A stretch of DNA of 64,000 bases from Xanthobacteraceae bacterium (GCA_019635635.1 JAHBZB010000001.1:744001-808000); one strand, 5' to 3'; positions 1-8,031 are shown, numbered from the stretch's first letter. Numbers and translations are program-made. Notes: generated by a model from the sequence alone, not told the origin.

Positions 1-228
1 CTCCTGCCGCTCGCGGTCTATTTGCTCGCGAAATATGTGTTCGCGCTCTCGCCGGTCTGGCACGGCGTCGCGGTGATCTTCGCGTCGATGGCGGTCGGCA
101 TTAATTCGTATCTCTTGGCCGCGCGCTACAAGACCGGGGTCGCGACGGTCGCGGGCGCGGTCACGCTTTCGACCATGTTTTCGCTGCTCACCGTCTCGTT
201 CTGGCTTTTCGTGCTTGGGATTGGGTGA
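1..228 (+). CDS. AEC (auxin efflux carrier) family transporter, C-terminal part
   Basis: Only the last 75 codons are inside the window; the reading frame is open from base 1 and the start lies upstream. The visible part is strongly hydrophobic and contains two to three membrane segments. The pattern of small polar residues between them (GINSYLLAARY, then VTLSTMFSLLTV) is typical of the last helices of the AEC family, secondary carriers of small organic acids such as malate. It ends 10 bp before the convergent stop of gluQRS, with no obvious hairpin between. The substrate cannot be told from this fragment. Confidence 0.75.
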   Translation, partial: LLPLAVYLLAKYVFALSPVWHGVAVIFASMAVGINSYLLAARYKTGVATVAGAVTLSTMFSLLTVSFWLFVLGIG

Positions 229-238
229 ACTGCATCGG

Positions 239-1063
239 CTAGAGACCGATCGCTTCCCTGATCTGTGCGACGCTGACACCGCTCTCTCGTAAATCTCGCA
301 ATGTGGTCGACTGATCGCGCTTGGAGAGTTTCTTGCCGTTCTCGTCCACGAGCAGGTGATGATGCCGATAGACCGGCGCGGGCAGGCCGAGCAGTTCCTG
401 CAAGAGCCGATGTACGGCGGTCGCTTCGAACAGGTCCTTGCCGCGGACGACATGCGTCACACCCTGCAAGGCGTCGTCGAGTACCGCGGCGAGATGATAG
501 CTCGCGGGCATCTGCTTCCTGCCCAGCACGACATCGCCCCATCGTTCCGGATGCGCTTCGACCTGCTTGTCGACTTCGGTCCAGAACAGCGGGGTTTCGA
601 CGCGCGTAAGCGCCTGCGCCATGTCGAGGCGAAGCGCGTAAGGTTCGCCTGTTGCCTCGCGTTCGGCTGCTTCGGCGGCCGATAAACCTTCCTCACGCGA
701 ATAGCGCGGGCCGCCTTCGGGGTCGCGCCCCGTGATCAGCCGTGCGAGATCGGCGCGCGTTTCATAAGACGCATAAAGCAGGTGCTCGGCTTCGAGGCGG
801 CTCAGTTCGGCAGCGTACTCCTCGAAATGCTCGGACTGGCGCCGCACCGGCGATTCCCAGTTCAGCCCCAGCCATTCGAGGTCTTCATAGATCGACTCCT
901 CGAACTCCGGCTTGCAGCGGGTCATGTCGATATCTTCGATGCGCAGCAGAAAGCGCGCGCCGAGCCGTTCGGCTTCCTCGAAATTGAGAAGGGCGGAAAG
1001 CGCGTGGCCGAGGTGCAGATGCCCGGTGGGCGAGGGTGCGAAGCGGAAAACGGGAGCGGGCAT
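239..1063 (-). CDS. gluQRS: Glutamyl-Q tRNA(Asp) synthetase
   Basis: This 274-residue protein is a truncated relative of glutamyl-tRNA synthetase without the anticodon-binding domain. The family attaches glutamate to the queuosine base of tRNA(Asp). The class I signature is at residues 7-25 (RFAPSPTGHLHLGH) and the KMSKS-like loop reads KKLSKR at about 244-249. Length fits the family (about 290 aa). In the enterobacterial enzyme cysteines near residue 100 bind zinc; here that stretch reads YASYETRADL, with no cysteine, so the zinc knuckle is absent. The start codon is followed at once by the ATP-binding strand, which supports it. It is convergent with the upstream AEC gene and divergent from the glycosylase gene. 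Confidence 0.93.
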   Translation of the reverse strand: MPAPVFRFAPSPTGHLHLGHALSALLNFEEAERLGARFLLRIEDIDMTRCKPEFEESIYEDLEWLGLNWESPVRRQSEHFEEYAAELSRLEAEHLLYASYETRADLARLITGRDPEGGPRYSREEGLSAAEAAEREATGEPYALRLDMAQALTRVETPLFWTEVDKQVEAHPERWGDVVLGRKQMPASYHLAAVLDDALQGVTHVVRGKDLFEATAVHRLLQELLGLPAPVYRHHHLLVDENGKKLSKRDQSTTLRDLRESGVSVAQIREAIGL

Positions 1064-1121
1064 CGGGTTGCGCGGAATCGGGTTGCAATGTCGCCCGTCT
1101 TGTAGATGGTTTCGGGCCGCA

Positions 1122-1787
1122 ATGCCCGCCCGTATCGATACCGAACACCACCTGAAAGAAGCGCTGGAGAAGTTGCTGGTCCTCGACCCGCGCTTTGCAG
1201 AAGTGGTCGCGCTTGCCGGTCATCCGCCGATGCGCAGGCGCGAAGGCGGCTTCTCGGGGTTAGCTAGGATCATCTGTGGCCAGCAGTTGTCGGTGGCGTC
1301 TGCTGCTGCGATCTGGGGGCGGCTGGAAGCGAAATTCTCGCCGCTCGATCATCACGCAATCCTGAAAGCCCGTACACCCCAATTGCAACGTATCGGGCTC
1401 TCGATGCCGAAAATCCGGACCTTCCGGCATATCGCGCGCGCGGTGCGCGACCAGCATCTCAACATCGATGCGCTCGCGCATATGCCGGCAGAGGCCGCGC
1501 ATGCGGAACTCGTGAAAGTGAAGGGCATCGGGCCGTGGACTGCTGACATTTACCTCATGTTCTGCGTGGGCCATGCGGATGCGTTTGCTTCCGGCGATCT
1601 CGCCTTGCAGGAAGCCGCGCGCATGATGTTGCGCAAACGCAAGCGGCCCGACGCGAAGCAGCTCGAAAAGATCGCGCGCATCTGGAAGCCGTACCGCTCG
1701 GTGGCGGCGCGTCTGTTGTGGGCCTATTATGCCGCGATGAAGAAGCGCGACGGCGTGCCTGTCGAGCAAGGAGAAGAAAAACAATGA
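1122..1787 (+). CDS. DNA-3-methyladenine glycosylase II family (AlkA-like)
   Basis: A 221-residue base-excision repair glycosylase of the HhH-GPD superfamily, which removes alkylated purines such as 3-methyladenine from DNA. The helix-hairpin-helix motif is at residues 132-145 (KVKGIGPWTADIY), and the catalytic aspartate is predicted at Asp159 in ASGDLALQEA. There is no FeS cysteine cluster at the C-terminus, unlike MutY/Nth. The ATG at 1122 was chosen because the frame further upstream overlaps gluQRS and has low-quality composition. The stop overlaps the start of the next gene as ATGA, so the glycosylase and the esterase are probably translated from one message. Confidence 0.9.
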   Translation: MPARIDTEHHLKEALEKLLVLDPRFAEVVALAGHPPMRRREGGFSGLARIICGQQLSVASAAAIWGRLEAKFSPLDHHAILKARTPQLQRIGLSMPKIRTFRHIARAVRDQHLNIDALAHMPAEAAHAELVKVKGIGPWTADIYLMFCVGHADAFASGDLALQEAARMMLRKRKRPDAKQLEKIARIWKPYRSVAARLLWAYYAAMKKRDGVPVEQGEEKQ

Positions 1788-2446
1788 TCGACGGTCCCCG
1801 CATCGCGCCGCGTTCCGGCACGGCGAAACAGCTCGTGGTTTTCCTGCATGGCTATGGCGCCGACGGAAACGATCTGATTTCGCTCGGCCGCGAATGGCAG
1901 GGTCTTCTGCCGGACGCCGCGTTCGTTTCGCCGAACGCGCCGGAGCCGGTGCCGGGTCATCCGATGGGGCGGCAATGGTTCGGGCTCACGTTCCGCGACC
2001 CCGACGAGCGCTGGCACGGTGTGAACAAGGCGCAGCCGGTCTTGAACGAATTTCTCGACGCCGAACTCGGCAAACACAACCTGCCGCCGTCGGCGCTGGC
2101 GCTGGTCGGCTTCAGCCAGGGCACGATGATGGCGCTGCATGTCGGCCTGCGCCGTCCGGCGCTTGCCGCGATCGTCGGCTATTCGGGCGTGCTGGTGACG
2201 CCCTCGAACGAGGAGGCGGCCGCCAAGGCGGCGGAGGAAATCAAAGTCCGGCCGCCGGTGCTGCTCGTGCATGGCGACCAGGACGAGGTGATCCCGGCGC
2301 AGGCGCTGTTCCTTTCGGCGCAGGGGCTGGGCGGCATGGGGCTCCCGGTCGAGTGGCATTTGTCGCAGGGAATCGGCCACGGCATCGACGGCGACGGGCT
2401 CCGGCTGGGCGGGGCCTTCCTGCAAAAAGCCTTCGGGGGACGCTGA
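1784..2446 (+). CDS. Phospholipase/carboxylesterase family alpha/beta hydrolase
   Basis: A 220-residue cytosolic serine hydrolase of the acyl-protein thioesterase/carboxylesterase family. It has the oxyanion-hole strand FLHGYGADGNDL (20-31), the nucleophile elbow GFSQG with Ser111, an acid residue in HGDQDEV (Asp166 or Asp168) and His199 in GIGHG. The length matches the family. The ATG overlaps the stop of the glycosylase gene (ATGA). A purine-rich stretch, AAGGAGAAG, precedes the start by about 6 bases and supports it. The natural substrate is unknown; short-chain esters or lysophospholipids are usual for the family. Confidence 0.9.
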   Translation: MIDGPRIAPRSGTAKQLVVFLHGYGADGNDLISLGREWQGLLPDAAFVSPNAPEPVPGHPMGRQWFGLTFRDPDERWHGVNKAQPVLNEFLDAELGKHNLPPSALALVGFSQGTMMALHVGLRRPALAAIVGYSGVLVTPSNEEAAAKAAEEIKVRPPVLLVHGDQDEVIPAQALFLSAQGLGGMGLPVEWHLSQGIGHGIDGDGLRLGGAFLQKAFGGR

Positions 2447-2539
2447 TTTCCACCCGCTTCACAAAGACGACACGGTGCCGGTAATATATGCGCCAGTGAA
2501 CGCGGCGTGCGACCGCTGGGACTTCGAAGGGAGTCGCGA

Positions 2540-3133
2540 TTGCACGCTGTCGTATCGTCCGGAGTTTCCGCCGGTGCTTCTCCCGGCGCCTCGCCCGGTT
2601 CGTGGCCGGCACTGGTCCTGAACGCGGACTTCCGCCCGCTCAGTTATTATCCGCTTTCCATCTGGTCATGGCAGGACACGATCAAGGCCGTGTTCCTCGA
2701 CCGCGTGAACACGGTCGCGCTCTATGACAAGGCGGTGCGAAGTCCGACCGCAGAGTTCAGGCTACCCAGCGTCGTTTCGCTCAAGACCTTCGTCCGGCCT
2801 TCGCGCCATCCCGCCTTCACCCGCTTCAACGTTTTCCTGCGCGATCGTTTCTCCTGCCAGTATTGCGGCACGCGGGAAGAACTCACCTTCGACCATTTGA
2901 TTCCGCGCTCGCATGGCGGGCAGACGACATGGGAAAATGTCGTGACGGCGTGCTCGACCTGCAATCTGCAAAAGGGCGGTCAGCTGCCTGCTCAGGCGCA
3001 TATGTGGCCATACCAGATGCCGTTCCAGCCGAGCGTGAATGACCTGCACAAGAACGGCAGGCTGTTCCCGCCGAACTACCTGCACCAGAGCTGGCTCGAC
3101 TATCTCTACTGGGACGCAGAACTCGAGGCGTAA
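2540..3133 (+). CDS. HNH endonuclease family protein
   Basis: A protein of about 197 residues with a zinc-binding HNH nuclease fold. The first zinc pair is CQYC (Cys106, Cys109), the metal and catalytic core is FDHLIPRSHGG (Asp118-His119), then Asn133 and the second pair CSTC (138, 141). This compact type is widespread and single-copy in alphaproteobacteria and is not part of a restriction system here; its role is not established. Start: a TTG at 2540 follows an AAGGGAG ribosome site at a 6-base gap. An in-frame GTG at 2507 lacks such a site, so TTG is preferred, though pipelines may choose GTG. Confidence 0.85.
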   Translation: MHAVVSSGVSAGASPGASPGSWPALVLNADFRPLSYYPLSIWSWQDTIKAVFLDRVNTVALYDKAVRSPTAEFRLPSVVSLKTFVRPSRHPAFTRFNVFLRDRFSCQYCGTREELTFDHLIPRSHGGQTTWENVVTACSTCNLQKGGQLPAQAHMWPYQMPFQPSVNDLHKNGRLFPPNYLHQSWLDYLYWDAELEA

Positions 3134-3135
3134 GT

Positions 3136-3636
3136 TTAAGCGCGGCGCGCGCCGAGGAAAGCAACCAGCGCCGCAAGCGCCGAAATCAGCGCGTTATAGC
3201 CCGCAAGCGAAATGCCGAAGAGGCGCCACGCGGCTTCGTCGCAAGGTACCGCACGGATCGGTTTTTTCAGCGCATCAAGAATATTTCCGACCGGCGCATT
3301 CACCGGCGCGCCCGACGAGCAGGTGGTCGGGCCTTGCCATAGCTTCCACTCGACGCCGGCGTGAAACACGCCGAGGCCGACGCTGACCACGAGGATCAGC
3401 GCGAGCAGATAAAGTCCGTAGCGGACGAGCGTGCGGTTGCCGCCATAAAGCGCGAGCGCGGCGAGGACGAGCCCGAGCGGGATCGCGAAGTAATAGGGAA
3501 TGCGCTGCTGGTAACAGAGCGGGCAGGGCGCATAGCCGAGCTGGTACTGGAAGTACCAGGCGCCGCAGAGCGCCGCGAACATCACGAGGGCGGCGAAAAA
3601 GGCGGCGTTGGCGGGCTTGGTCAGGGTGTTCATCAT
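3136..3636 (-). CDS. dsbB: Disulfide bond formation protein B
   Basis: A 166-residue inner-membrane protein with four predicted membrane segments. DsbB reoxidises periplasmic DsbA and passes the electrons to quinone. The first redox pair is in APCPLC (Cys38, Cys41) at the start of the first periplasmic loop. The second pair is Cys106 (TTCSSG) and Cys132 (AVPC) in the second loop. This is the expected DsbB arrangement. Two adjacent ATG codons (3636 and 3633) are possible starts; an AAGG lies 5 bases before the first. It converges on the HNH gene with only 2 bp between stop codons. No dsbA is nearby. Confidence 0.9.
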   Translation of the reverse strand: MMNTLTKPANAAFFAALVMFAALCGAWYFQYQLGYAPCPLCYQQRIPYYFAIPLGLVLAALALYGGNRTLVRYGLYLLALILVVSVGLGVFHAGVEWKLWQGPTTCSSGAPVNAPVGNILDALKKPIRAVPCDEAAWRLFGISLAGYNALISALAALVAFLGARRA

Positions 3637-3742
3637 GCGGGCCTTGCTTGGTCGGGTGAGGTAACGAAGCGGTGCCTCCTTGTCGAATCCAAGGCGGCTT
3701 GCGGCTAAGCGCGTTGCGGCTATAACAGCGGCGTTCCAACGT

Positions 3743-3829
3743 GCCCCTATGGCGGAACTGGTAGACGCGCCTGACTCAAAATCAGGTGGTGGTAACACCG
3801 TGCTGGTTCGATTCCGGCTAGGGGCACCA
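3743..3829 (+). tRNA. tRNA-Leu (anticodon CAA)
   Basis: Reads as a complete class II tRNA. The acceptor stem GCCCCTA pairs with TAGGGGC. The anticodon stem CCTGA/TCAGG encloses the loop CTCAAAA with anticodon CAA, a long variable arm follows, then the T-loop GTTCGATTC and an encoded CCA end (3827-3829). Leucine tRNAs are expected to have the long variable arm. It sits between dsbB (divergent) and a small membrane-protein gene. No integrase or att-like duplication of its 3' end is seen nearby. Confidence 0.96.
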
Positions 3830-3937
3830 AATCCCGAATCCGCCCGATTGTGACCGCAGTCACAGCGCCGCAAAGCGCGCGATGCGAACTTCTGCCGACA
3901 AGGAGCGATAGCGCTTCCGAACGGAGAGGAGTTGGCC

Positions 3938-4150
3938 ATGAATGCTTTGAAAGCCGGACAGGCTGCGGGAAACATCAGTACGCGCCGGCTGGCGCTCGGT
4001 GCGGCGGTATTCGCCACGATATGGACGCTCGGAATGTTCTGGTGGAGCGGCGATTACACGTTCGTCAACTTCGCGATTCTCGCGCTCTGCGGCGTTGTGG
4101 TCGCGGTGGCGTGGACCTGGGCGATGCGGCGCTTCGGTTACTTGCGATAA
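3938..4150 (+). CDS. Small two-pass membrane protein of unknown function
   Basis: A 70-residue protein with a short polar N-terminus, a hydrophobic segment at about residues 21-38, a short aromatic and charged turn (WWSGDYTF) and a second hydrophobic segment at about 46-64, ending in basic residues. A good ribosome site, AGAGGAG, lies 6 bases before the ATG at 3938. I do not recognise a family. It follows the tRNA-Leu gene by about 110 bp and is probably monocistronic, as the next gene runs the other way. Confidence 0.65.
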   Translation: MNALKAGQAAGNISTRRLALGAAVFATIWTLGMFWWSGDYTFVNFAILALCGVVVAVAWTWAMRRFGYLR

Positions 4151-4205
4151 CGGAAATCGCCGCGTTCCTGTCGCTTGGGCACGGTCCGTCCGCGCAATTC
4201 GCGGA

Positions 4206-5120
4206 TCACTCCGGACGGCCGCTGCCCAACAGCGCGGAATCCCATCCGGCCGCGGCCGCGCCGGCCTGATAGGTAGATTCGAGAAATGCGAGCAGGTCGC
4301 GGTCGGGATTTTCGGCGCGGCGCAGATCGTCATAGTCGAGCAGAAATTCGCCCATCCGCGCTTCCCATCGCGCGGCCGCCGGAAGGACTTTCGCGCTCTC
4401 GATCCCTTGCGGTTGCGGATAGGTGAAAGCGTAGAACGCGGGCTTCGCGTAAGCGGCGTCGCCCGACCACCATCCCATTTCGATCAGTTCGGCATTCATC
4501 GCGTTGCGGCGAATGAAATCGGTGTTCGTTCCGGGCGAAGCCGGCTTGCCGTTGTAGAACACCGCGCGAATATCGAGTGTGCCCCACATCATGCCGATCG
4601 GTTGCGTCTTGCCGGTGAAGCGGCCCTGAAAGACCCGCATGACCCGTTGGGTGCTCAAAAGGATGCGCCACCACCCATTGACCAGATCGGAATCATAAGG
4701 GCGCTGTTCCGTATCTTGATCGAACGGAATCGGATCGGGTACTTCCTGCGGCATCAGGGAGATCGAAACGTCGATGCCGGCATTGCGAATCTGATCGAGC
4801 AGCGCGCCGACGAAACCGGCAACGGATGCAGGACCGAGCGGCAGTTTCCCGGCCGCGCCCGCGCTCGTCTGCCACTGCAACTCGTGCGACATGAAATCCA
4901 CCCGGACCTCGTAGGCGCCGCCGGCATACGGGATCGGGCCGGTGGTCAGACCTCGTGCATAAAGTTGCAGCGGCACTTGCGCCCACTGCGCCTCGAACGG
5001 TTCAAACAGTTTGAGTTTGCCGATGGCCTGCAACATCATGTGCAGCAGCCGCCGCGTGGGTGCGAAAGCCGGTGAAGAAAGCGTCGGCCACGGCTCGGAA
5101 GAAGATTTGTTCGCGGACAT
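4206..5120 (-). CDS. DUF5996 family protein
   Basis: A 304-residue soluble protein with no signal peptide or membrane segment. It opens with the family-typical WPTLS motif and contains HMMLQAIGKLKL, the acidic and proline-rich PQEVPDPIPFDQDTEQ block and the GWWSGDAAYAKPAFYAFTYPQP block, all characteristic of DUF5996. The function is unknown and no catalytic motif is evident. It stands alone between a convergent small-protein gene and the TauE gene, whose stop lies 111 bp upstream of this start. Confidence 0.82.
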   Translation of the reverse strand: MSANKSSSEPWPTLSSPAFAPTRRLLHMMLQAIGKLKLFEPFEAQWAQVPLQLYARGLTTGPIPYAGGAYEVRVDFMSHELQWQTSAGAAGKLPLGPASVAGFVGALLDQIRNAGIDVSISLMPQEVPDPIPFDQDTEQRPYDSDLVNGWWRILLSTQRVMRVFQGRFTGKTQPIGMMWGTLDIRAVFYNGKPASPGTNTDFIRRNAMNAELIEMGWWSGDAAYAKPAFYAFTYPQPQGIESAKVLPAAARWEARMGEFLLDYDDLRRAENPDRDLLAFLESTYQAGAAAAGWDSALLGSGRPE

Positions 5121-5231
5121 AAAGTATCCTCACACGCAGCATAGGATTGCACTTGCCGCGGACGATGCTCCGATCATACGGCACTTACAAGACAAGGATG
5201 CCGTTGCCGCGATTGCGCTCGAGCCTGCCGC

Positions 5232-5960
5232 TCAGGCGTGCCAGGCCGCCCACAATAGTGCTGCGCCAGAGCAAAGCAGGAGCAGATCCAGCAGTTTCGA
5301 GAATGTCTCCGCGCTTATGCGCATGACGATCGCCTTGCCGACGAAGGTTCCGGCCATCAGCGAAGAGCCGACGATCAGTCCCTTGAACAACACTTCCGGC
5401 GAGAGCGCGCCGAGCTGCTGGAAGGTCGTGACCTTGGTCGCGTAGATGAAAAGCGAAGAGGCGGCTTCGGTCGCGAGCAGCGCGCCTTTCGTGAGGCCGG
5501 CGGCCGCGAAGACCGGCACACTCAACGGTCCGGTCGAAAGCACGATGCCGGTAAGAAAGCCGATCAAGGCGCCGGCGATCGCAAGTTGCCACCAGTTCGC
5601 GCGCCAGCCGCGTTTGGCGAGCAGGCGGCGCCCCGGAATCATCGCGAGGAAGAAAAGCCCGAGCAGAGTGTCGATCAGCGCGGGCGGCAACCGCAGGAGC
5701 GTGCTTGCGCCAAGTGCGGCCGCCGGAACGGCGGGCAGCGAATAGGCAAGGAAGGTGCGCCATTCGATTTCCCGCCACCAGGCGAGCGCGCGAGAGAAAT
5801 TCACCATCACCGCGGCGACCGCCATGATCGGCACCGCCTGTAGCGGGCCGAAGGTGAAGACGAGTACGGGAAGCAGGATGATCGAGGAGCCGGTGCCGAT
5901 TACACCGCCGATCGTGCCCGCGAGGACGCCGACGATCAGGGTGAAGAGATAGCCGGTCAT
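5232..5960 (-). CDS. TauE/SafE (DUF81) family membrane exporter
   Basis: A 242-residue integral membrane protein with about seven hydrophobic segments. The first carries the glycine-rich family signature LAGTIGGVIGTGSSIIL, and it is repeated in degenerate form in the second half (GALIGFLTGIVLSTG). Members export or import small sulfur-containing or carboxylated anions; the substrate here is not predictable. The ATG overlaps the stop of the upstream DedA-type gene (ATGA), so the two form a translationally coupled pair. A longer in-frame extension upstream was rejected because it would run through that gene. Confidence 0.87.
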   Translation of the reverse strand: MTGYLFTLIVGVLAGTIGGVIGTGSSIILLPVLVFTFGPLQAVPIMAVAAVMVNFSRALAWWREIEWRTFLAYSLPAVPAAALGASTLLRLPPALIDTLLGLFFLAMIPGRRLLAKRGWRANWWQLAIAGALIGFLTGIVLSTGPLSVPVFAAAGLTKGALLATEAASSLFIYATKVTTFQQLGALSPEVLFKGLIVGSSLMAGTFVGKAIVMRISAETFSKLLDLLLLCSGAALLWAAWHA

Positions 5961-6541
5961 CGCCCGACGTAGATCGCGGCCACGATGCCCAGTACGAACA
6001 AAATCATGAAGGCGGTGAAGACGAGTTCCAGCCGCTTCTCGATGAAGTCCTTGGCCGGGGGACCGAGCCAGTAAAGCAGGCCCGCGACCATATAGAAGCG
6101 CAAGCCCCGCGTGATCAGCGACAGCACCACGAACCAGAACAGATTGTATTCGGCGAAGCCCGCGGTGATGGTGACCAACTTGTAAGGGATCGGGGTGACA
6201 CCTTTGACCAAGATCACCCAGTGGCCCCATTCGGCATAAGCCGTGCGGAAGGTTTCTGCCTGCTGGCCGTAGCCATAAAGCTCGATCAGCCACTTGCCGA
6301 TCGATTCATAGAGCAGGGCGCCGATCGCATAGCCCAGGAGCCCGCCCAGCACCGAGGCGATGGTGCAGACGGTGGCGTAGAAAAACGCCCGCTTCGGCTG
6401 GGCGAGGCACATCGGCACCAGCATTGCGTCGGGCGGGATCGGAAAGAACGAGCTTTCGGCAAAGGAAACGCCCGCCAGCGCATAGGGCGCGGACGGGCGC
6501 GCGGAGAGCGCGAGAATCCAGTCATACAGACGGCGCAGCAT
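5957..6541 (-). CDS. YqaA/DedA family (VTT domain) membrane protein
   Basis: A 194-residue membrane protein of the VTT/DedA superfamily, whose members include polyprenyl-phosphate and phospholipid scramblases or transporters. Visible hallmarks are the re-entrant-type segment SFAESSFFPIPPDAML (26-41) and the later VKGVTPIPYKLVTITAG, whose F/TPIP motifs and basic residue are conserved in the family. It is the first gene of a coupled pair with the TauE-like exporter. A direct functional link between the two is an inference from the overlap only. Confidence 0.88.
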   Translation of the reverse strand: MLRRLYDWILALSARPSAPYALAGVSFAESSFFPIPPDAMLVPMCLAQPKRAFFYATVCTIASVLGGLLGYAIGALLYESIGKWLIELYGYGQQAETFRTAYAEWGHWVILVKGVTPIPYKLVTITAGFAEYNLFWFVVLSLITRGLRFYMVAGLLYWLGPPAKDFIEKRLELVFTAFMILFVLGIVAAIYVGR

Positions 6542-6784
6542 TCGGCGCTTTCTCTAGGCAGGGCACGTGACGAAGTAAAGGCAAGAACCAGAATCGCACG
6601 TTCCGGCAGTTGAAACGAGTTCGATAAACGTGCGTTCAGAATCCGGACGGCCGCTCAGAGTAGGTGAGGAACAGGAATCAGGCTTGCTCTTCGTGGCGGC
6701 TTGGGATTTGCTCCCGGTCGCGGCGAGGACAACTCGGGAAGTTCGCGAAAGCGAGCCAACCCGAACGACACATATCCGCCGCGG

Positions 6785-6805
6785 CGTATTCTTAAAAAGA
6801 ATACG
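6785..6805. promoter_or_regulatory. Perfect 9-bp inverted repeat ahead of the orphan binding-protein gene
   Basis: CGTATTCTT and AAGAATACG form a perfect inverted repeat around a 3-base AAA centre. It ends two bases before the ribosome site AAGGAG of the following gene (ATG at 6819). No T-run follows, so it does not look like a terminator. Its AT-rich character stands out from the GC-rich surroundings. A repressor operator or a 5'-UTR hairpin limiting ribosome access are both possible. Confidence 0.55.
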
Positions 6806-6818
6806 TCAAGGAGACAGG

Positions 6819-7925
6819 ATGAAAAATTGGGGAGCCATTTCGCGCTGGTCGGGCGCGGGAAGCGGGCTATTCGCTTTCCTCGCCCTTGCGCTCGCGCTCG
6901 TCTCCCCGCCGCCCGCTGCCGCACAGAGCGAAACGCGGATCCGCTTCAGTCTCGACCGCGCCTTCGACGGCACCGCCGGCCCGCTGTTTCTTGCAATGGA
7001 CAAAGGCTACTTCGAGGAAGAGGGTGTCTATGTCGAGATCGAACCTGCGCAGTCGCCGATGGAGGCGATCACGCGGCTCGCGCTCGCGAACGGCGCGACC
7101 GAGCCGACGCACGACATGAGCCTCGGCGACTTCTACGCGATGATCCGCTATCGCGATCAGAATCCGGCGACCGGCATCGAGGCCGTGTTCATCGCATACG
7201 ACAAGCCGACCTATGCCCTGATCGGGCGTAAAAGCCGCGGCATCCAGTTCGTCAAGGACACCGAGAACCGCAGGCTCGCCGCGCCGGCCATGGATCCGGC
7301 AGCACAGCTCTGGCCGCTATTCGCGAAGCTGAATGCAATCGACACGACCAAAGTGACGGTGATGAATGTCGGCCTTCTGGTCCGGGTGCCGATGCTGGTT
7401 TCCGGCGAAGTCGATGCGCTGATCGGGCACTCGTTTGCGGCCTATGTCGATCTCAAGGATCGCGGCGTGCCGGCCGACGATCTGGTCGTGTTGCTCATGG
7501 CCGATTACGGCATGAAGCCGCTTTACGGCAGCGCCTTCATGGCGAGCGCAAAATTCCAGGCCGAACATCCGGAAGCGATCAAAGGCTTCCTGCGGGCCTA
7601 TGTGAAGGCGTTGCGCGATACGATTCGCAAGCCCGAGGAAGCGATCGACGCCGTGATGAAGCGTATGCCCGGCGCGAACAAGGCGCTCGAACTGGAACGC
7701 TTCAAGATCGTGCTTTCGCAGAACATCAGGAATTTTGATCCGAAGGACGAGACCGTCGGTGGCGTCGATCCGACCCGCTTCGCCGCATCCCTAGAACTCC
7801 TCGCGCAGAACTACACCTTCAAGAGCAAGCTGAAGCCGGAAGAATATTTCGACGCGCAATACCTGCCGGCGCCGCCGAAGCCGGAGACTCCACGGCAGCA
7901 GCCGCAAAAGAAAAAGAAGAGATAG
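6819..7925 (+). CDS. NMT1/SsuA-type ABC transporter substrate-binding protein (orphan)
   Basis: A 368-residue exported binding protein. The signal peptide spans about residues 1-32 (hydrophobic core LFAFLALALALV, cleavage after AAA/AQS). The mature part starts with the NMT1/THI5-like pattern RIRFSLDRAFDGTAGPLF, then MDKGYFEEEGV. Relatives bind thiamine pyrimidine precursors, sulfonates, nitrate or aromatic acids, so the ligand is open. The C-terminus is a proline-rich tail ending in lysines (QKKKKR). The start is supported by AAGGAGAC 4-8 bases upstream. No permease or ATPase of the importer type is adjacent; the next gene is an exporter. Confidence 0.87.
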   Translation: MKNWGAISRWSGAGSGLFAFLALALALVSPPPAAAQSETRIRFSLDRAFDGTAGPLFLAMDKGYFEEEGVYVEIEPAQSPMEAITRLALANGATEPTHDMSLGDFYAMIRYRDQNPATGIEAVFIAYDKPTYALIGRKSRGIQFVKDTENRRLAAPAMDPAAQLWPLFAKLNAIDTTKVTVMNVGLLVRVPMLVSGEVDALIGHSFAAYVDLKDRGVPADDLVVLLMADYGMKPLYGSAFMASAKFQAEHPEAIKGFLRAYVKALRDTIRKPEEAIDAVMKRMPGANKALELERFKIVLSQNIRNFDPKDETVGGVDPTRFAASLELLAQNYTFKSKLKPEEYFDAQYLPAPPKPETPRQQPQKKKKR

Positions 7926-7936
7926 GCGGATCGTTG

Positions 7937-7986
7937 CCGCTTCCCGTGCGTTCTGACGGGATTGGTCAGAATCACCGCTTCCCGTC
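7937..7986. promoter_or_regulatory. Symmetric repeat element with alternative hairpins before the NdvA-like gene
   Basis: An 11-base sequence CCGCTTCCCGT occurs at 7937-7947 and 7975-7985. Exactly between them, 3 bases from each copy, lies a perfect 7-7-7 inverted repeat: TTCTGAC, 7 bases, GTCAGAA (7951-7971). In addition GACGGG at 7955-7960 can pair either with CCCGT of the left copy or with CCCGTC of the right copy, so two mutually exclusive stems are possible. It lies between the binding-protein stop and the exporter start at 8032. It could be an operator, an attenuator or a weak terminator. Confidence 0.5.
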
Positions 7987-8031
7987 ATAATCGCGCCTTG
8001 AGCCTCACGCAGAGAGCGCCGCTTTCGCGCC

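Noticed and set aside
2540-3133. HNH nuclease as a restriction or defence gene
   Set aside because: It is a single small core-type HNH protein with no methylase, specificity subunit or other defence genes nearby.
3743-3829. tRNA-Leu as an integration site for a mobile element
   Set aside because: No integrase, no duplicated tRNA 3' end and no change of gene character on either side.
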